Below the pieces are notes generated by a model. That model was not told where the DNA came from, ran no database searches, and saw only the letters and a program-made list of their open reading frames with translations. Shown here piece after piece: positions 13,435-23,866 of a DNA stretch of 64,000 nucleotides. The translations under genes and the position numbers were made by a program. Numbering within the stretch: position 1 is the stretch's first letter; each line of letters starts with the position of its first letter. This DNA comes from Nereocystis luetkeana (Eukaryota; Sar; Phaeophyceae; Laminariales; Laminariaceae): positions 3,281,586-3,345,585 of the forward strand of contig JARUPZ010000007.1 of NCBI GenBank assembly GCA_031213475.1, read 5' to 3'.

Positions 13435-14380
13435 TGTTCCTGCTGGTTTAGCTGCAGAGTACCAGCAGTGTTTTATCTCAATATTTTCGGTGTTTTCAAT
13501 TTCTCCCTTCATTATTTATCTGCTGAATGCTTCAGGTTTTTGGCTTTTCGCCTCTGCATACAAAAAAGAGGGACGGCTGCTGTCAACTTGCTTGTTTTGT
13601 GGTTGGTCGAAAAAAGTGAATTCGTGATCGCGTGGGACGAATACCGGACACCCATATAGCCGGTAACGTCTATATTAGGCACCTTAGTCCCAGGGCTAAC
13701 TGTAACAGCAATGGTTCCGCATTTTTTGGGCAGGGGGGGCTTCCCCCGGCGGGCTAGCCGCTCGCTCGGCCAAGACCCGACCCGAATCGGGCGATTACGA
13801 ACGGATATCAAACCTTCCGGCGCAGACGCATTCGCCCTTCGCCGAAACCAAATTTACAAAACCGAAGCATCACGAGCAACTGTTTTCTACGAGCCTATAG
13901 GAGTAGCAGCAGAAGCAGCAACAGCAGACAACAACAACAACAGCGACAAAAGCAACAACAACAGCCAACGAAAAACAAATACAACAACGACTCTCAGCTC
14001 TTCACAGAACAAATGGCACATAATACCTACAGCAGTACCGCAGTAGAGTTACTGCTCAAACCTATACGCTCCGTGTACATGGTGGTGGCTCACTTCATCG
14101 GGCGGCAAAACCACCTCCTCGTCGTCCCCAGCAGGCGAGCTCCACACGGGAAACAGCACATCCAGTCTTCGGGTATCTTCGAGTGGCACCAGCTCCCGCT
14201 TCCAAAACGCCTCCGCCGTTGCCCTTGCCCCTGCCGCCACCACAGAATCCCCCCGCCCTCCCCTGCCGGCGTCGCTACTGTCGCCGTCACCACCATCTTC
14301 AGACAGTGTCAGCACCTCGTCAGGGGTGTGACCCTTCAGGGGAGACCTGTCACCGTGACGGTGGAATATAATCAAGGATA
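5484..14380 (-). CDS. Histidine acid phosphatase (histidine phosphatase branch 2)
   Basis: Eight phase-consistent exons on the minus strand: 14380-14094, 11023-10917, 9522-9363, 8566-8528, 8364-8237 (or to 8243), 7197-7042, 6372-6192 and 5699-5484 (stop TAG). They give about 423 residues. Seen in order: the catalytic FHRHGDRSP, GCLTSLGLQQLRDRG, VFSTNYRRTQLSAQG (the xSTNxxRT motif), RGLQPPPGL, RIMVGPLLAHILE, SSCHDVTILALL with the proton-donor HD, and WPPYGSTIAFAV near the C-terminus. This is the full motif series of lysosomal/secreted acid phosphatases, which release phosphate from monoesters through a phosphohistidine. The length matches the family (about 390-430). The signal-peptide exon is not resolved. 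The first exon may start after an acceptor at 14382-14381, or the frame may run up to an ATG at 14549 through a proline-rich stretch read from a long C/T tract. The exon 8566-8528 (13 codons) is the least certain. Confidence 0.9.
5865..6060. repeat. Minisatellite of GGATTCCGATTCGGGTTCCC units
   Basis: Roughly ten imperfect units of 18-20 bp made of GGATTCCGAT and CGGGTTCCCA halves. It lies in the last intron (5700-6191) of the acid phosphatase. The long minus-strand frame through it (repeats of GTRIGIL) is a by-product of the repeat period and not a gene. Confidence 0.7.
9680..9850. repeat. Imperfect tandem duplication of about 85 bp in a phosphatase intron
   Basis: The block starting GAGCCACGTGATTGGCCAA (about 9690) is repeated as GAGCCACATGGTTGGCCAA (about 9773). 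The following sequence is also alike (ACATCGCACTTG against GCATCGTGCCTG). It lies in the intron between phosphatase exons 11023-10917 and 9522-9363. No coding potential is recognised. Confidence 0.5.
10075..10285 (+). repeat. Dispersed repeat family C (AGATC-rich), copy 1
   Basis: Shares a series of blocks with 31320-31605 and 42890-43250: CCCAGGAAGCATGTC, CTGCCACCCGG, GAGCTAGATCATACAGAT and GCCCTGATATATCTAG, in the same order. A reverse-oriented relative lies at 30280-30560. It is a non-coding dispersed element of about 200-300 bp with many AGATCT-like words. No clear termini or target duplication could be fixed by eye. Confidence 0.5.
12374..12483 (+). mobile_element. MITE family A, copy 2
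   Basis: Full-length copy with TTACGGGGGACC and GGCCCCCCGTAA ends, flanked by TA, in the forward orientation. It lies in the first resolved intron of the acid phosphatase (14093-11024). Its intact core AAAACCTATATATTTAACC serves as the reference for the extra 7 bp seen in the copy at 29944. Confidence 0.85.
12906..13016 (+). mobile_element. MITE family A, copy 3
   Basis: Second copy in the same phosphatase intron, forward orientation, TA flanks. A small AT duplication (ACTATATGG instead of ACTATGG) disturbs the right arm. A poly-A stretch of about 18 bases follows at 13027-13045. Confidence 0.85.
13063..13659 (+). CDS. Unrecognised open frame with a leucine (CTG) run, nested in phosphatase intron
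   Basis: A frame open for about 200 codons, with the first good ATG at 13288. The part at 13200-13380 reads like real protein, with an acidic start (NADEEEACTDC), then LDGREGNFYTQQEDQG, QLRERLSPEQLELKK and TYEPIDHFTATIR. It runs into (CTG)n at 13376-13430, read as about 19 leucines. I recognise no family. It lies opposite to the acid phosphatase, in its largest intron, directly after a MITE and a poly-A stretch. It could be a nested gene, a captured gene fragment, or a chance open frame in GC-rich DNA. Minus-strand frames here are also open. Confidence 0.25.
13374..13432. repeat. (CTG)n microsatellite
   Basis: About 19 CTG/CTA triplets, interrupted twice by CTA, in the phosphatase intron. 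It is the longest of several CTG/CAG tracts in the window; others are near 26466-26515, 41720-41745 and 46713-46738. Confidence 0.9.
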
Positions 14381-15514
14381 CTGGGCTGCGGGGGGAGGGA
14401 GGGAGGGAGGAGCTAGGGGGGGGGATGGAGGGTGGGTGGGGAGGGAGGAGGGAGGGGGGGGGGGAGGAGGGGGGTAGTGCAGGAATGGGAGGGGAGGGAT
14501 AGGTGGGGTGAGATGGCGTGCGATGTGCGGTATCAAAGACGGCGGTCAATTGCTTTTGCGCTTTTTTAGAAAGCTATCTTGTGCATTGGGAGGGCGTCAC
14601 TTTGGGACAGACCCATAAAATGTTGGCGTCAGTGTGCAGACGGCAAAATAAGGCAGTCCTGCAAGAACGAGGCCCGAAGTTCTCGGGGCGTGCCCATCCT
14701 GCACCCGCCGAGTACAAACCGTCTTGCATATCACGAAGGACGCCTGACACTGGTACACTTGTTGTACTCCGTACAACTACGACCTACACAGCAACACGCC
14801 CTAACGACCCCCCGAACCAAAACGTGCGGACAGTTTTTGCTCGGCGATTTGACCTTCAAGGTCCACTTTGCTCGGCCGACCTCTAGGCATACGCCCTTAT
14901 GAAAGTCATTTTTGTCCGGCGCGCGGGGGCAACGCACGGCGCCTCGTCGTCACCGCCTGGCCTCACCGTACTCTTCCGATTGGCCGAAGGGTAAAACACC
15001 GAGAGCTGTAGCAGTTGCGACAGTGGATTGCTTGTGTAGCGAGGGGGGGGGGGGGGGGGGGGGCGGTGCCTTAGGGTGTCTCGGTACTCTTTCTCTGTAT
15101 CGAAATCGTCTGAATAAAGCGACTCGACTGATATACAGTAGTATGTACAGTACTACTTCGTATAGCAGCTATCGTGAGGCGGCAGCTCCTACGATATAAA
15201 TAGTTTGTGTCGAGCCATTTCAGGTCGCCTCAAAGCAGTGCCGTATCTGACGAAAGAAACCGCCCCGAGTGATGCGTAGCCAATCGCGTTTTACTTTTTT
15301 GATCACCTGGGGTGGTTTCCCGCTGTGGGGTGGTGCCTATATCTAACGTACCCCGGTGAAAACGGACATGTTTTATTCGAGTTTTGCAAATATGTACCAC
15401 TGGGGGGAGGTTTCTAATGGGGGGTGACAACGGCCGGGGGTGATAGAAGTGCAGTGGGTAATATTTTGGCACACGTGGCACACCCACCCCAGCCGCACGG
15501 GGGGGGGGGGTGCA

Positions 15515-15690
15515 CTCGATAGGAGGGATGCACCCGATATCATGCATGGCCGTAGTCGTATGACCATAGACCCTCGCATCCTTACAATGCCGGGACGGAG
15601 CATGTCGGGTTTTCCCCGACCAGGCAGACATTGCTTGCACCAAGCGCGAATCGCCGCGAGGTGTCCGGCGAGTCGCATGGAGGGTGAGTT
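15515..15690 (-). repeat. Dispersed repeat family D (contains GTCATACGACTACGGCC), copy 1
   Basis: In reverse orientation it matches 37745-37905 over about 160 bp: the block CGCTTGGTGCAAGCAATG, then GAAAACCCGAC, CCCGGCATTG, GATGCGAGGGTCTATGGTCA and ATGATATCGAGTAC. Shorter copies occur at 32375-32445 and 37640-37712. It is non-coding and often followed by C-rich runs. It may be a SINE or other non-autonomous element; no tRNA-type promoter boxes are seen. Confidence 0.6.
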
Positions 15691-16682
15691 GCGTCCTACT
15701 ATTCATAAGCACCGCGTGTGAGGCGGATACGCATATGGATGACAGCATAAATGAATTGATGTAATTTCCGGTCGAGCCACTTCCAGAGATAGCAATGGGA
15801 GTACTATGTAACTGCCTCTTGGGTGCCCTACCATGAACAAACACTACCAGGGTACGTGATACGGTCAATCCCCTTGTGCGGAGTAAAGGCTCTTCACCTC
15901 GCACAAATCATCCAACTAGACCACCAGCTGTGATCGACCGCCAAAAACGCAGGGGGGTGACAACAAAGGGGGGTGATCCCGCAAGCCACGACAATTGGCA
16001 TAATTTGACGCTTTCAGGCAGCTACCGGGGGCGAGTTACCAAGGGCGTGATAACGCACGCCGCGTTAATTGGCACCGCCGGGGTTTGCGGCGCGACGAGC
16101 TGGGGCGGGACCGCTGACACTGCTGCGGCTGGCGCCGCACTTGCTGCTGTGGTTTGGCACGGCACGCGTTGCCGTGGCTAGCTCGTCTAGCGCGGCTGCC
16201 GGAGCTTGAGGCGCGGGTGCAGCAGGGGTGGTTTGCGGACGGACTACGAACGAAGTGATCGTGCCCCCCCGCTCGTGGCAAAAAAAGCGCACCAGCAGAC
16301 CGGGTCGGGGCAGCTGGCTTCTCCGCGGCTACAGCCGCGTTCTGCCCACGGTGATGGGCCGCCCGTGCGGAAGGTTTCTGCGCCTGTTCGATGTTGTCGT
16401 TATTCTCCCTGATGCGCGCTGCCGCTGCCAAACGATAACGGTACCACGCTCGTACAGTCCTTTCGTGTAGGCCCCCCCGGGGGTGATACTCGTATTTTTT
16501 TATGTTGATTGGAAGGCGTATAGGCCCAGGGGGGTGGTAACTAACGTGCTCCGGTGATGAACTCGCCTTTTTATTTTTGTTTTGTTTTGATGATCGCGAG
16601 TGGTTCCCTGTCATGGGGTATCGAAGAGCAGGGTGGCATCTTATTACGTCATACCTGGTATTCGGTAGTCGCCTTGTAATAT

Positions 16683-16767
16683 ATACCACTTTGCCCCTAA
16701 ATATAAGCACATTTTGTGTATTAATTTCCAATGAATATGGTCATTATATTTCGAGACAGATCAAGTG
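16683..16767. mobile_element. Stowaway-like MITE, copy 2
   Basis: Related to 5136-5218: CCTAAATATAAGCACATTTTG at the left (shared core ACATTTTGT) and CATTATATTTCGAGACAG at the right. The ends are less well matched than in copy 1, so this copy is more decayed. Confidence 0.5.
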
Positions 16768-16849
16768 TCGCCTTTTATCGGGACCCTTACTACTGCTTGC
16801 AGTGTGATAGAAGGTTGTGTTCCTAGGCTTTGTGTTCGTATTCCGGGTA

Positions 16850-17215
16850 GGGTCTTGAAAGTGTTACAGAACTCACAAAAGTTCCGGCTGTACGAGTAGG
16901 GTTTGGGAAATCTTACAGTACTCACAGAAGTTCCGGGTAGGTATTTACATGGATGTTGTACCCGTACCCGTACCCCCACCCCGGTGTTTTACAAAGGGTC
17001 GGGTACCCGGGTATATACGTCGGTTTTGTGGGTATTTGAGCAACTCGAAGGCCGGATACGGGTATGGGATGCTATACCTGTACCCTGGGTATGGTGCCGC
17101 GGGCTTACAGAACTTACAGAAGTACCGGGTACGGGTATGGATGTCGCATACAACAGAAGTTCTGTGTACGGGTAGTATTGCCGTAAATAACTCACAGATG
17201 TTCCGGGTGGGGGTA
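16850..17215. repeat. Degenerate repeat with TTACAGAACTCACAGAAGTTCC and GGGTACGGGTA blocks
   Basis: Four or five diverged units alternate an ACTCACAGAAGTTCCGGG block with runs of GTACCCGTACCC or its complement. Spacing is irregular (about 45-120 bp). No gene is recognised in it. The GGGTA-rich parts resemble the GGGTY tracts elsewhere in the window but not a telomeric repeat. Confidence 0.5.
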
Positions 17216-17904
17216 ATAATACCCGGGAAAGCCCGGCGGGTACGGTTTTGTACGTACCCTACAGAACATAACCTTCAGTTAGTTTACGTGGGAGGCTGTA
17301 GTTATGCTTGCTTCATAACAACGGTGATCTGATTTCTGTCCTCGCGGTACGGGCTTCCACCAAGAGGCCAGTCCAGAACAGTATCAGCGCTCATGTATTC
17401 ACTCACTGAGTAACGCTACGAGGTACAGCAGAGACTACGCAACACAGAGTCTACCACTGCGCCATTGCGGACCTGCTTCTGCCGTTGGGTTGCTTTCGCA
17501 TGCTGCATCGAAACTGACCTGGCGCCTCCTTGGTCCACCCCGCTGGCGGCCGAGGTAGATCCGAAGTGCCGCACCGCGAGTGTTGCGAGGGAGAGACGCA
17601 TATGGCGTGTTCTGCTTGGTCCAAGCATGGGACCTGTGCAGCCTAGAGGTGCTAGATATCCACAAAGAGCGAGCGGCACGGGTCCTGACGGTCCCATCCG
17701 CCGCTGCGTAGAAGGCAGCTACGAGAACAAGTACTCTTGAGGTACTGGTACGCCTGAGGGAGAGGCCTGGAGACCTTTGATGAGATGTCCGCCTGTGTCT
17801 GTATCCGAGGGTTTCTCAAGACAACGGGCGGCGTTGACGAAAGGGGAGATCCGGGTAAAAAGCAGCGCAAATTTCATGTTCTGTGCACCTTTGTTGCACT
17901 TAGG

Positions 17905-18010
17905 CAAAATCTTAGACACGTCTTGGCACGTCTTAGATTCGTCTTGGCACGTCTCAGGTTCGTCTTGGCGCGTCTTAGGTTCGTCTAGGCACGTCTAAGC
18001 TTCGTCTTGG
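17905..18010 (-). repeat. 21-bp tandem array (AAGACGAATCTAAGACGTGCC), left, inverted copy
   Basis: About five units that on the plus strand read TTCGTCTTGGCACGTCTTAGA. Each unit is two related 10-bp halves (TTCGTCTTGG and CACGTCTTAG). The same unit occurs in the opposite orientation at 24630-24735, so the two arrays form a pair of inverted arrays around the LTR element. Confidence 0.75.
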
Positions 18011-18264
18011 CAGTGATAAAATAAGACTTATGTCGAAAAATAACAGTTACTTCAACAAGGTACGGGTACAGCAATACAACAGCAACCACGCGAAACAACG
18101 TAGAGCGGCAGTAAATACGGCAATAATAGTATCAAGCTACCGATAAGTAAGTGCGATTACTACGTGTAAAGGGATGGACACACAGTAATATCACGTACTT
18201 GTAGTATTAGTAGTTTCTTGTTTGTTGGCATTTGACGTCACACACAGCAGCAGTACATAATTGA

Positions 18265-18287
18265 TACCTGGTACCTGGTACCAGGTA
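18265..18287. repeat. Three stacked TACCWGGTA units next to the LTR element
   Basis: Two TACCTGGTA units and one TACCAGGTA share their TA ends and form a 23-bp stack immediately left of the 5' LTR. A further unit lies just right of the 3' LTR (23525-23533). The LTR element has therefore landed inside or beside a cluster of this motif. Confidence 0.85.
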
Positions 18288-18288
18288 G

Positions 18289-18733
18289 TGTCGCGGCGGA
18301 TTGACGCACGTAACGTCAAATACGTAGCGGAACGCTTCCTAGAATTGTACAACTCCCTGTCAATCTAAAGAAAGCACCGCTCTTGGTCAGCCCAAAAACA
18401 ATCCAAAAACACACGATACCATTGAGGGAAAAACTGAAGAGAACTTGAGTGTGAGTGACAGCGAACCGAGGTACTGCGATCGTTACCGAAAAGGTAGTGT
18501 TAAAGGTTTCATACGGAGATCTATTGTGTAGCACTGGAGGATCGAAAAGGAGTGCTTGAGACAAGACCTGCAAGTGCTTGAGAGACTTTGCAGGAAGCCA
18601 TCGAGACAGGACACAGGAGGAGTCAACTTGCATACATCCAAGGTGGAAACGAACTAGAAGCGGTGAGAGACTAGGAACAGGGAATTGGAGACCTGAGTGT
18701 TTGCGTCTGTAAGAGCTCTTATCCTTCGTTACA
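18289..18733 (+). repeat. 5' LTR of the Ty3/gypsy element
   Basis: Left long terminal repeat, starting TGTCGCGGCGGATTGACGC and ending CTTCGTTACA, directly followed by TGGGGCTTCAGC, a possible primer-binding site. It is closely similar to the right LTR. Confidence 0.9.
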
Positions 18734-20188
18734 TGGGGCTTCAGCTGGGATCCGATGTTTACAAGTTGACACAGGTTGATAATTCCGGTGGAATCGCAGG
18801 TAGAAAAGTTCAGCAGCAAACACGGTTATTATCCATAATTCAAGTTCGTAAAATAATACCATATGGTACCAGGTACCAGGTACCCACAGCCCAAGGTACC
18901 TGGACTTTAAAATAAACTGAGCAGTCTAAACATGGATGATTTTCAGTCCTGAGATACTCTCGCTTCTGCTTGCTGTGTGCTGGCTTGTTCTTGACTTCCT
19001 TCTTGCTTCTTGAGCCCTTCCTGTGCTCCTGGAGGCTCTATTTTTGTCGCTCTGCATTCTTCGCGCAGAAACTTCACACAGAAACCGTTCGCGCAGACAT
19101 CGTATTCTACTTGTACCTGTGAATAATGCTGTAGTACCTGTGAACAATGCTGTACGTAGCTGCTGTAAATGGTACTGCCTTTGCTCGAGGATGTCGTCAA
19201 CGTTACTGCCTTTGCTCAGGGTTGTCGCTCTTGTCGCTCCATTGTTCTTACCCGAAAATGGCTCTCATATTGTACTTGAAAATAGAGTTCAAGACACCCG
19301 TACAGAACCACGCAGCAAGCTACGTAGTCTAAATTTGGTATCATTGGCATACTACCGGTACTGTAGGTCTGAAGACAGGATCCTTTTTCATTTTTTATAA
19401 TCGTAGCTGTTACAAATAGACTTGCTGTATTCCTTGTGCTACTCATAGCTGTTTGCTTAGCGTGAGGCACACGTACACAGGACACAACAACAACCGTCAC
19501 AAAGGCAAAAATGGTACACGTAAAAATACAGCAACAGCAGTAATACTGCTGTACCAAAATACTCGACTGGAACAGGTCCATGCACTTCAAGAAAGCCCCA
19601 AGTAGACACCATAGAAACAAAAACGCAATCCGTGCTATGATATACGTACAACAATGCAGAGAGCAAACGAGATTGAGATTCTCCCCACTTTAAGTTCGTA
19701 CGTCACTGCTGTTTTTTTGTTTGTGTACGCGACAATTTTTTGTGTTTACTGCCAAGCTAAGGGGGTGTATGTATGGTAAACCTGCTCGTAATTTGTAGGT
19801 ACCATACCAGTGCTGCCAACCATGACGAAGACTCCTCGAAACCAACGCCTGCCGAAGACTCATTTCACCATGACAATACACGTCAATCAATACGAAGACT
19901 CCTCGAAACCAACGCCTGCCGAAGACTCATTTCACCATGACAAGGCGGAGATATTGGCGAGCCAAGTAGGGATTCGGTGGAGGAGAAAACGGACGTTCGT
20001 GGTAGGAATCAAGGGAGGCCTTGCCACGAAGGGGAAGTTAACCGTTTGGAAGCGGAGATTGGAGAAGATAAAGCAACCAGTTCAGGAACTGGGAGAATTT
20101 CTGGGACGAAGAGGCGCATACTTCCTGAAGAGAGGTATCGGAGAGCGAGCGGTTTATTCGTTCAGCGAACCCATCATCTCTTTGAACC

Positions 20189-22672
20189 GTGTTCACATCA
20201 TGGGGGAAAAGCCAACCGAAGGGTATGTCGCACACTCGGCGGATACGGCACGTCTTGAAGAAGCTGAGGAGTTGCACTTCAAACGACTACGCCAAGATCG
20301 CCACAGGACAGGAACACTACGTGATCCCGCAGACGGTCAGCCAAAACGCAGCAGCGAACGTCATCGCAGATTTCACGTCTCCTCCAATGCTACGAGCAGT
20401 GTTAGTTGAACTAGCTGTTCAAGGCTTACTGGGAAAACCAGTGCCAAAAGTCGTGGAACTTGAAGGGCTGGCCTGCATGGTGTTTGAGGATTACCTCGCA
20501 GCAGTAGAAGCCTTGGGGGTGACGAGAGCGGTCACGAGATCGCAGGCGAAGGCCACTTCCCAGGAACCTGAGGTTGTCTGGGAGGCAGAACCACCGTTAC
20601 CTGAGGAGGAGGAGATGGATAATGCACCAGCGCAGGCAATCACTACTACTGAGCTACCAGTGGAAGTTGATCGTCCACGCAAACGCAGGGGACAGAGAGA
20701 GCACATCCCGAAACCGAAATGGCAACGAGATCCTTTGGAGGAACCACCGAGGGACACCAGCAGCCGTTCAAGCGGGTCAGGGAAAGAGGCCAAGGAGTCC
20801 CAGCGGTCGGAGTCGTCCATGCTGGAAAAGGTGGCAGCTATTCTCCGAGATACGCTACAACTGATGCAGAGGCAGTGCGAAGATATGGTACATGGCAGGA
20901 TTCGGAAAGAACTCCAGGAAGTGGGAAACCGAGGAGCAGGAGGTGGCGAATATGTTGATGGACGACAACGACCTCTTGTGGGTAGCACCTCTGGGAAAAG
21001 TCCCACGACTTGCAGTTCCCCAATCTCTCGTTCCAGGGACTATGGCGCTGGCACACAGCACCTATGGGCATCCAGGGACGGCAAGAACTACAGCCCTGGT
21101 TAGTCGTCAGTATTACTGGTCCACCCTCTTCAGGGACGTGAGAGACTATGTCCTCTCGTGTGGGTGCAGGCGTCGCAAGCGATCAGCGAGTCAACGGGTT
21201 GCCATGCTACCGGCGAGGTTTCTGCGACCCGGGGAGGTACTCGAAGTCGACATCCAGGACATGGGGGTGAAGTCGGACGCAGGCAACAAAGTTCTACTGG
21301 TGGCAGTCGACGAAGCCAGCAAGTTCCTGTTCACCTTCCCGCCCCCCACGAAAGAAGCACTCGGAGCAGCGAGGAAACTACTCGAGGTGATGCTTACTTT
21401 TGGGCTACCGCTGTATGTTCGCAGTGATCCGGGATCCGAGTTCACGGCAGAGGTGATGCAACACTTATGCAAGTGGTTGAACGTGGCCATCGCCTATGGG
21501 CCTGACGACCATCCACGTGCACAGGGGACGGTGGAGAGACTGGGGGGGTGGCTACACGAAGCACTAGGAGAACTGTGCAAGACCTGGCCTCGCAGATGGG
21601 ACGAGTACGTACAGCCGGCACTGTGGATCCATCGTACCACGCCGGACCTGCGCTTGCCGGGGAAGCCAACTCCCTTCCGTCTTTTCTTCGGTCGTGATGC
21701 ACGCACGTAACTTGATGCTACACACCCCGAGATCGATGGTCGTGATTTCAGGGGCGGAATGCACAGTTACGTGGCCGACAAACGTCAAGCGTACAAGGAG
21801 GTACGGGATGTACGGGAGGCTCTATTGAAAAGACATGATGACAGGAAGAAAACTCGTGAGAGTCGGAGTGCTGAAATCGGTCGGACCTCGGTAGGAACCC
21901 GTGTTGTTGTCGGAGACAAGGTGCTGGTGAAGGAGGCGGAGTCTGTGATGGCAAGGGAGGGGATACATCATAAACTAGCCCACGAGCACTGGACCGGACC
22001 TTGGGAGGTGACTGAAGCTGTCTTACCAGGACTCAGTTACATCGTCACGATGAATGGGCGAGGGATTCGCCGACGGAGGGCGTCAGCAGCGAACATGCAA
22101 GATGTTCCACTCACGTCCGGACAACCTCCGTCACGACCTCGAGGACGAGTTTTGCTCACCTGGCATGGGGAGTTGACTTCGGACTTGCGGAGCCGTCGAT
22201 TGTAGCGTCGCCTATATATACCCTAATAGACAGAGATGCTGTGATGGGCCAGGGCAACGCTTGGAAGTGGCGATACAAGGGACGATTCGTGGATGGCACG
22301 GAGTCGCAGTGGCTGTCCGAAGAGGAGGCGCGAGACAGTTTAGCCCCCTTACAGATGGACGTTTTCCACGCACTGCTGTGGGGGACGTATCACGGAGCGG
22401 AGTGCCGGGCAAGGCCGACTTCGATGCTAACACGGAAGGAGAGAGATGGGATCGACCGTGAGCATGCGTTGAAACAACACCCCGTGGGAACCGTGATCTG
22501 GAGGGAATTCGCGGACGCTGGAGGAAACAAGAAGCGTCACCTTTCAAAGATCTTCGACTACAAGTCACCGTACTGGCGGGTTCGGTACGCAGACGGAGAT
22601 TGGGAGGAGCTCAACAAAGGTGAGATCCTGAAAGCTAGGAAAACCGGAAATTCGCAATCCGGTTCCCCGTAA
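20189..22672 (+). pseudogene. Ty3/gypsy pol remnant: integrase and C-terminal domains
   Basis: Fossil coding region of the LTR element. The best part (about 20905-21710) shows an integrase zinc finger (HSTYGHPGT.. and CGCRRRK), catalytic-core blocks (VLEVDIQDMG, YVRSDPGSEFT, HPRAQGTVERL) and WIHRTTPDLRLPG. Downstream come GDKVLVKEAES and HEHWTGPWEV (GPY/F-like), and a separate frame at 22241-22672 with WKWRYKGRFVDGTESQW, chromodomain-like, and YWRVRYADGDWEELN. A short direct duplication lies near 19821-19935. Treated as a broken relic. Confidence 0.8.
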
Positions 22673-23062
22673 ACACGAGGAAGTGAAGTGGAGTTCGATG
22701 GAGAACGAGAGAAGGCGTTAGCCGAAGATCGACTAGCAAGCAGGATCAAGACTTCATCAGCCTACCCGAGTTAACGGGAAAAGCCGGGAAGTGGTGGATA
22801 AGAGGCTTTCAGCTGGTGCGCTTGATGAGAAATTCTAGCAAGTCCAGCAGTACCGATCTGGGACCTAATAATGCGGAAAAAAACGCAAGGCCCAGGGTCC
22901 CTACCCCCGGGGTGACGCCTTTCCATGAAAACGGTAGACGCCACTCATTCGAGCCTTACGGCAATCGAAACACGACTAAGTGTGGGAAAAGGCCCTCACT
23001 CTTACTCCAGTGTGTCCGCAGCCCGGTCAGCACGGTATTCTTGGGAAACCGTGCTGGGGGGG

Positions 23063-23520
23063 TGTTGCGACGGATTGACGCACGTAACGTCAAATACGTA
23101 GCGGAATGCTTCCTAGAATTGTACAACTCCCTGTCAATCTAAAGAAAGCACCGCTCTTGGTCAGCCCAAAAACAATCCAAAAACACACGATACCATTGAG
23201 GGAAAAACTGAAGAGAACTTGAGTGTGAGTGACAGCGAACCGAGGTACTGCGATCGTTACCGAAAAGGTAGTGTTGAAGGTTTCATACGGAGATCTATTG
23301 TGTAGCACTGGAGGATCGAAAAGGAGTGCTTGAGACAAGACCTGCATGTGCTTGAGAGAAGATTGGTCTTTGCAGGAAGCCATCGAGACAGGACACAGGA
23401 GGAGTCAACTTGCATACATCCAAGGTGGAACGAACTATTAATAGAAGCGGCGAGAGACTGGGAACAGGGAATTGGAGACCTGAGTGTTTGCGTCTGTAAG
23501 AGGTCTTGTCCTTCGTTACA
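23063..23520 (+). repeat. 3' LTR of the Ty3/gypsy element
   Basis: Right long terminal repeat, starting TGTTGCGACGGATTGACGC and ending CTTCGTTACA, preceded by a G run that may serve as the polypurine tract. GTAG follows, matching the GTAG before the left LTR. Confidence 0.9.
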
Positions 23521-23748
23521 GTAGTACCTGGTATTTTTGTGCTTGTTTGTACATTCATTCGTACATATTTATACGTACGTACCCATATTTGAAGTGAAAG
23601 CTCCGAAATCGCATTGCGAATAAAAGGCACCAGGCACCTGGTTCTTTTGCGTCGTTTGTTTTCTACATACGAGTACGAATATCATACCGTCAGCAGCCGT
23701 GAATACCAACGAACTCAAATATTTGTATAATTCTTCACGTAGTGTTAA

Positions 23749-23866
23749 TATTACGGGGGGCCATATCATATCATAGTAAATAGGACCAAATATTTTTAGT
23801 AAAAATAGCGAAATATATAGGTTTTTGTGTGTACCGTAGGTCCTATTTAATATGGTCCCCCGTGAT
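23749..23866 (-). mobile_element. MITE family A, copy 4
   Basis: Reverse-oriented copy just right of the LTR element. The left arm carries an inserted CATAT/ATCAT stutter (CCATATCATATCATAGT in place of CCATAGT), the same ATATC-type slippage seen in satellites near 44.57 and 45.6 kb. The right end is GTCCCCCGTGATG, slightly changed. Confidence 0.8.

Larger units (their letters stand above)
14550..18288. other. Repeat-rich spacer upstream of the acid phosphatase
   Basis: No gene is supported. It holds G homopolymers (15041-15062, 15499-15511), a dispersed repeat (15515-15690), a Stowaway-like copy (16683-16767), degenerate repeats built on TTCCGGGTACGGGTA (16850-17215) and a 21-bp array (17905-18010). 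The phosphatase 5' exon and promoter should lie near the left end, but no signal-peptide exon could be fixed. Long minus-strand frames at 15230-15904 and 16036-16731 have repeat-derived or low-complexity composition. Confidence 0.55.
18289..23520 (+). mobile_element. Ty3/gypsy LTR retrotransposon, broken, fairly recent
   Basis: Two direct repeats of about 450 bp (18289-18733 and 23063-23520) start with TGT and end with ACA. They are flanked by GTAG, a likely 4-bp target duplication. A G-rich tract precedes the right LTR. The internal 4.3 kb carries a gypsy-type integrase with an HH-CC zinc finger and a DDE core, preceded by an acidic linker with VTRSQAKA. It is followed by a GPY/F-like and chromodomain-like tail and a further domain ending YADGDWEEL. 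No reverse transcriptase is recognisable, so the coding content is incomplete with several breaks. The LTRs differ by roughly nine substitutions and three small indels by eye, about 2%, so insertion was fairly recent. Confidence 0.9.

Noticed and set aside
15230-15904. 224-codon minus-strand frame
   Set aside because: It runs through dispersed repeat family D and C/G-rich tracts and has no family motif.
16036-16731. 231-codon minus-strand frame, Arg/Ala-rich
   Set aside because: High-GC DNA with frames open on both strands; no motif and no splice partners in phase.
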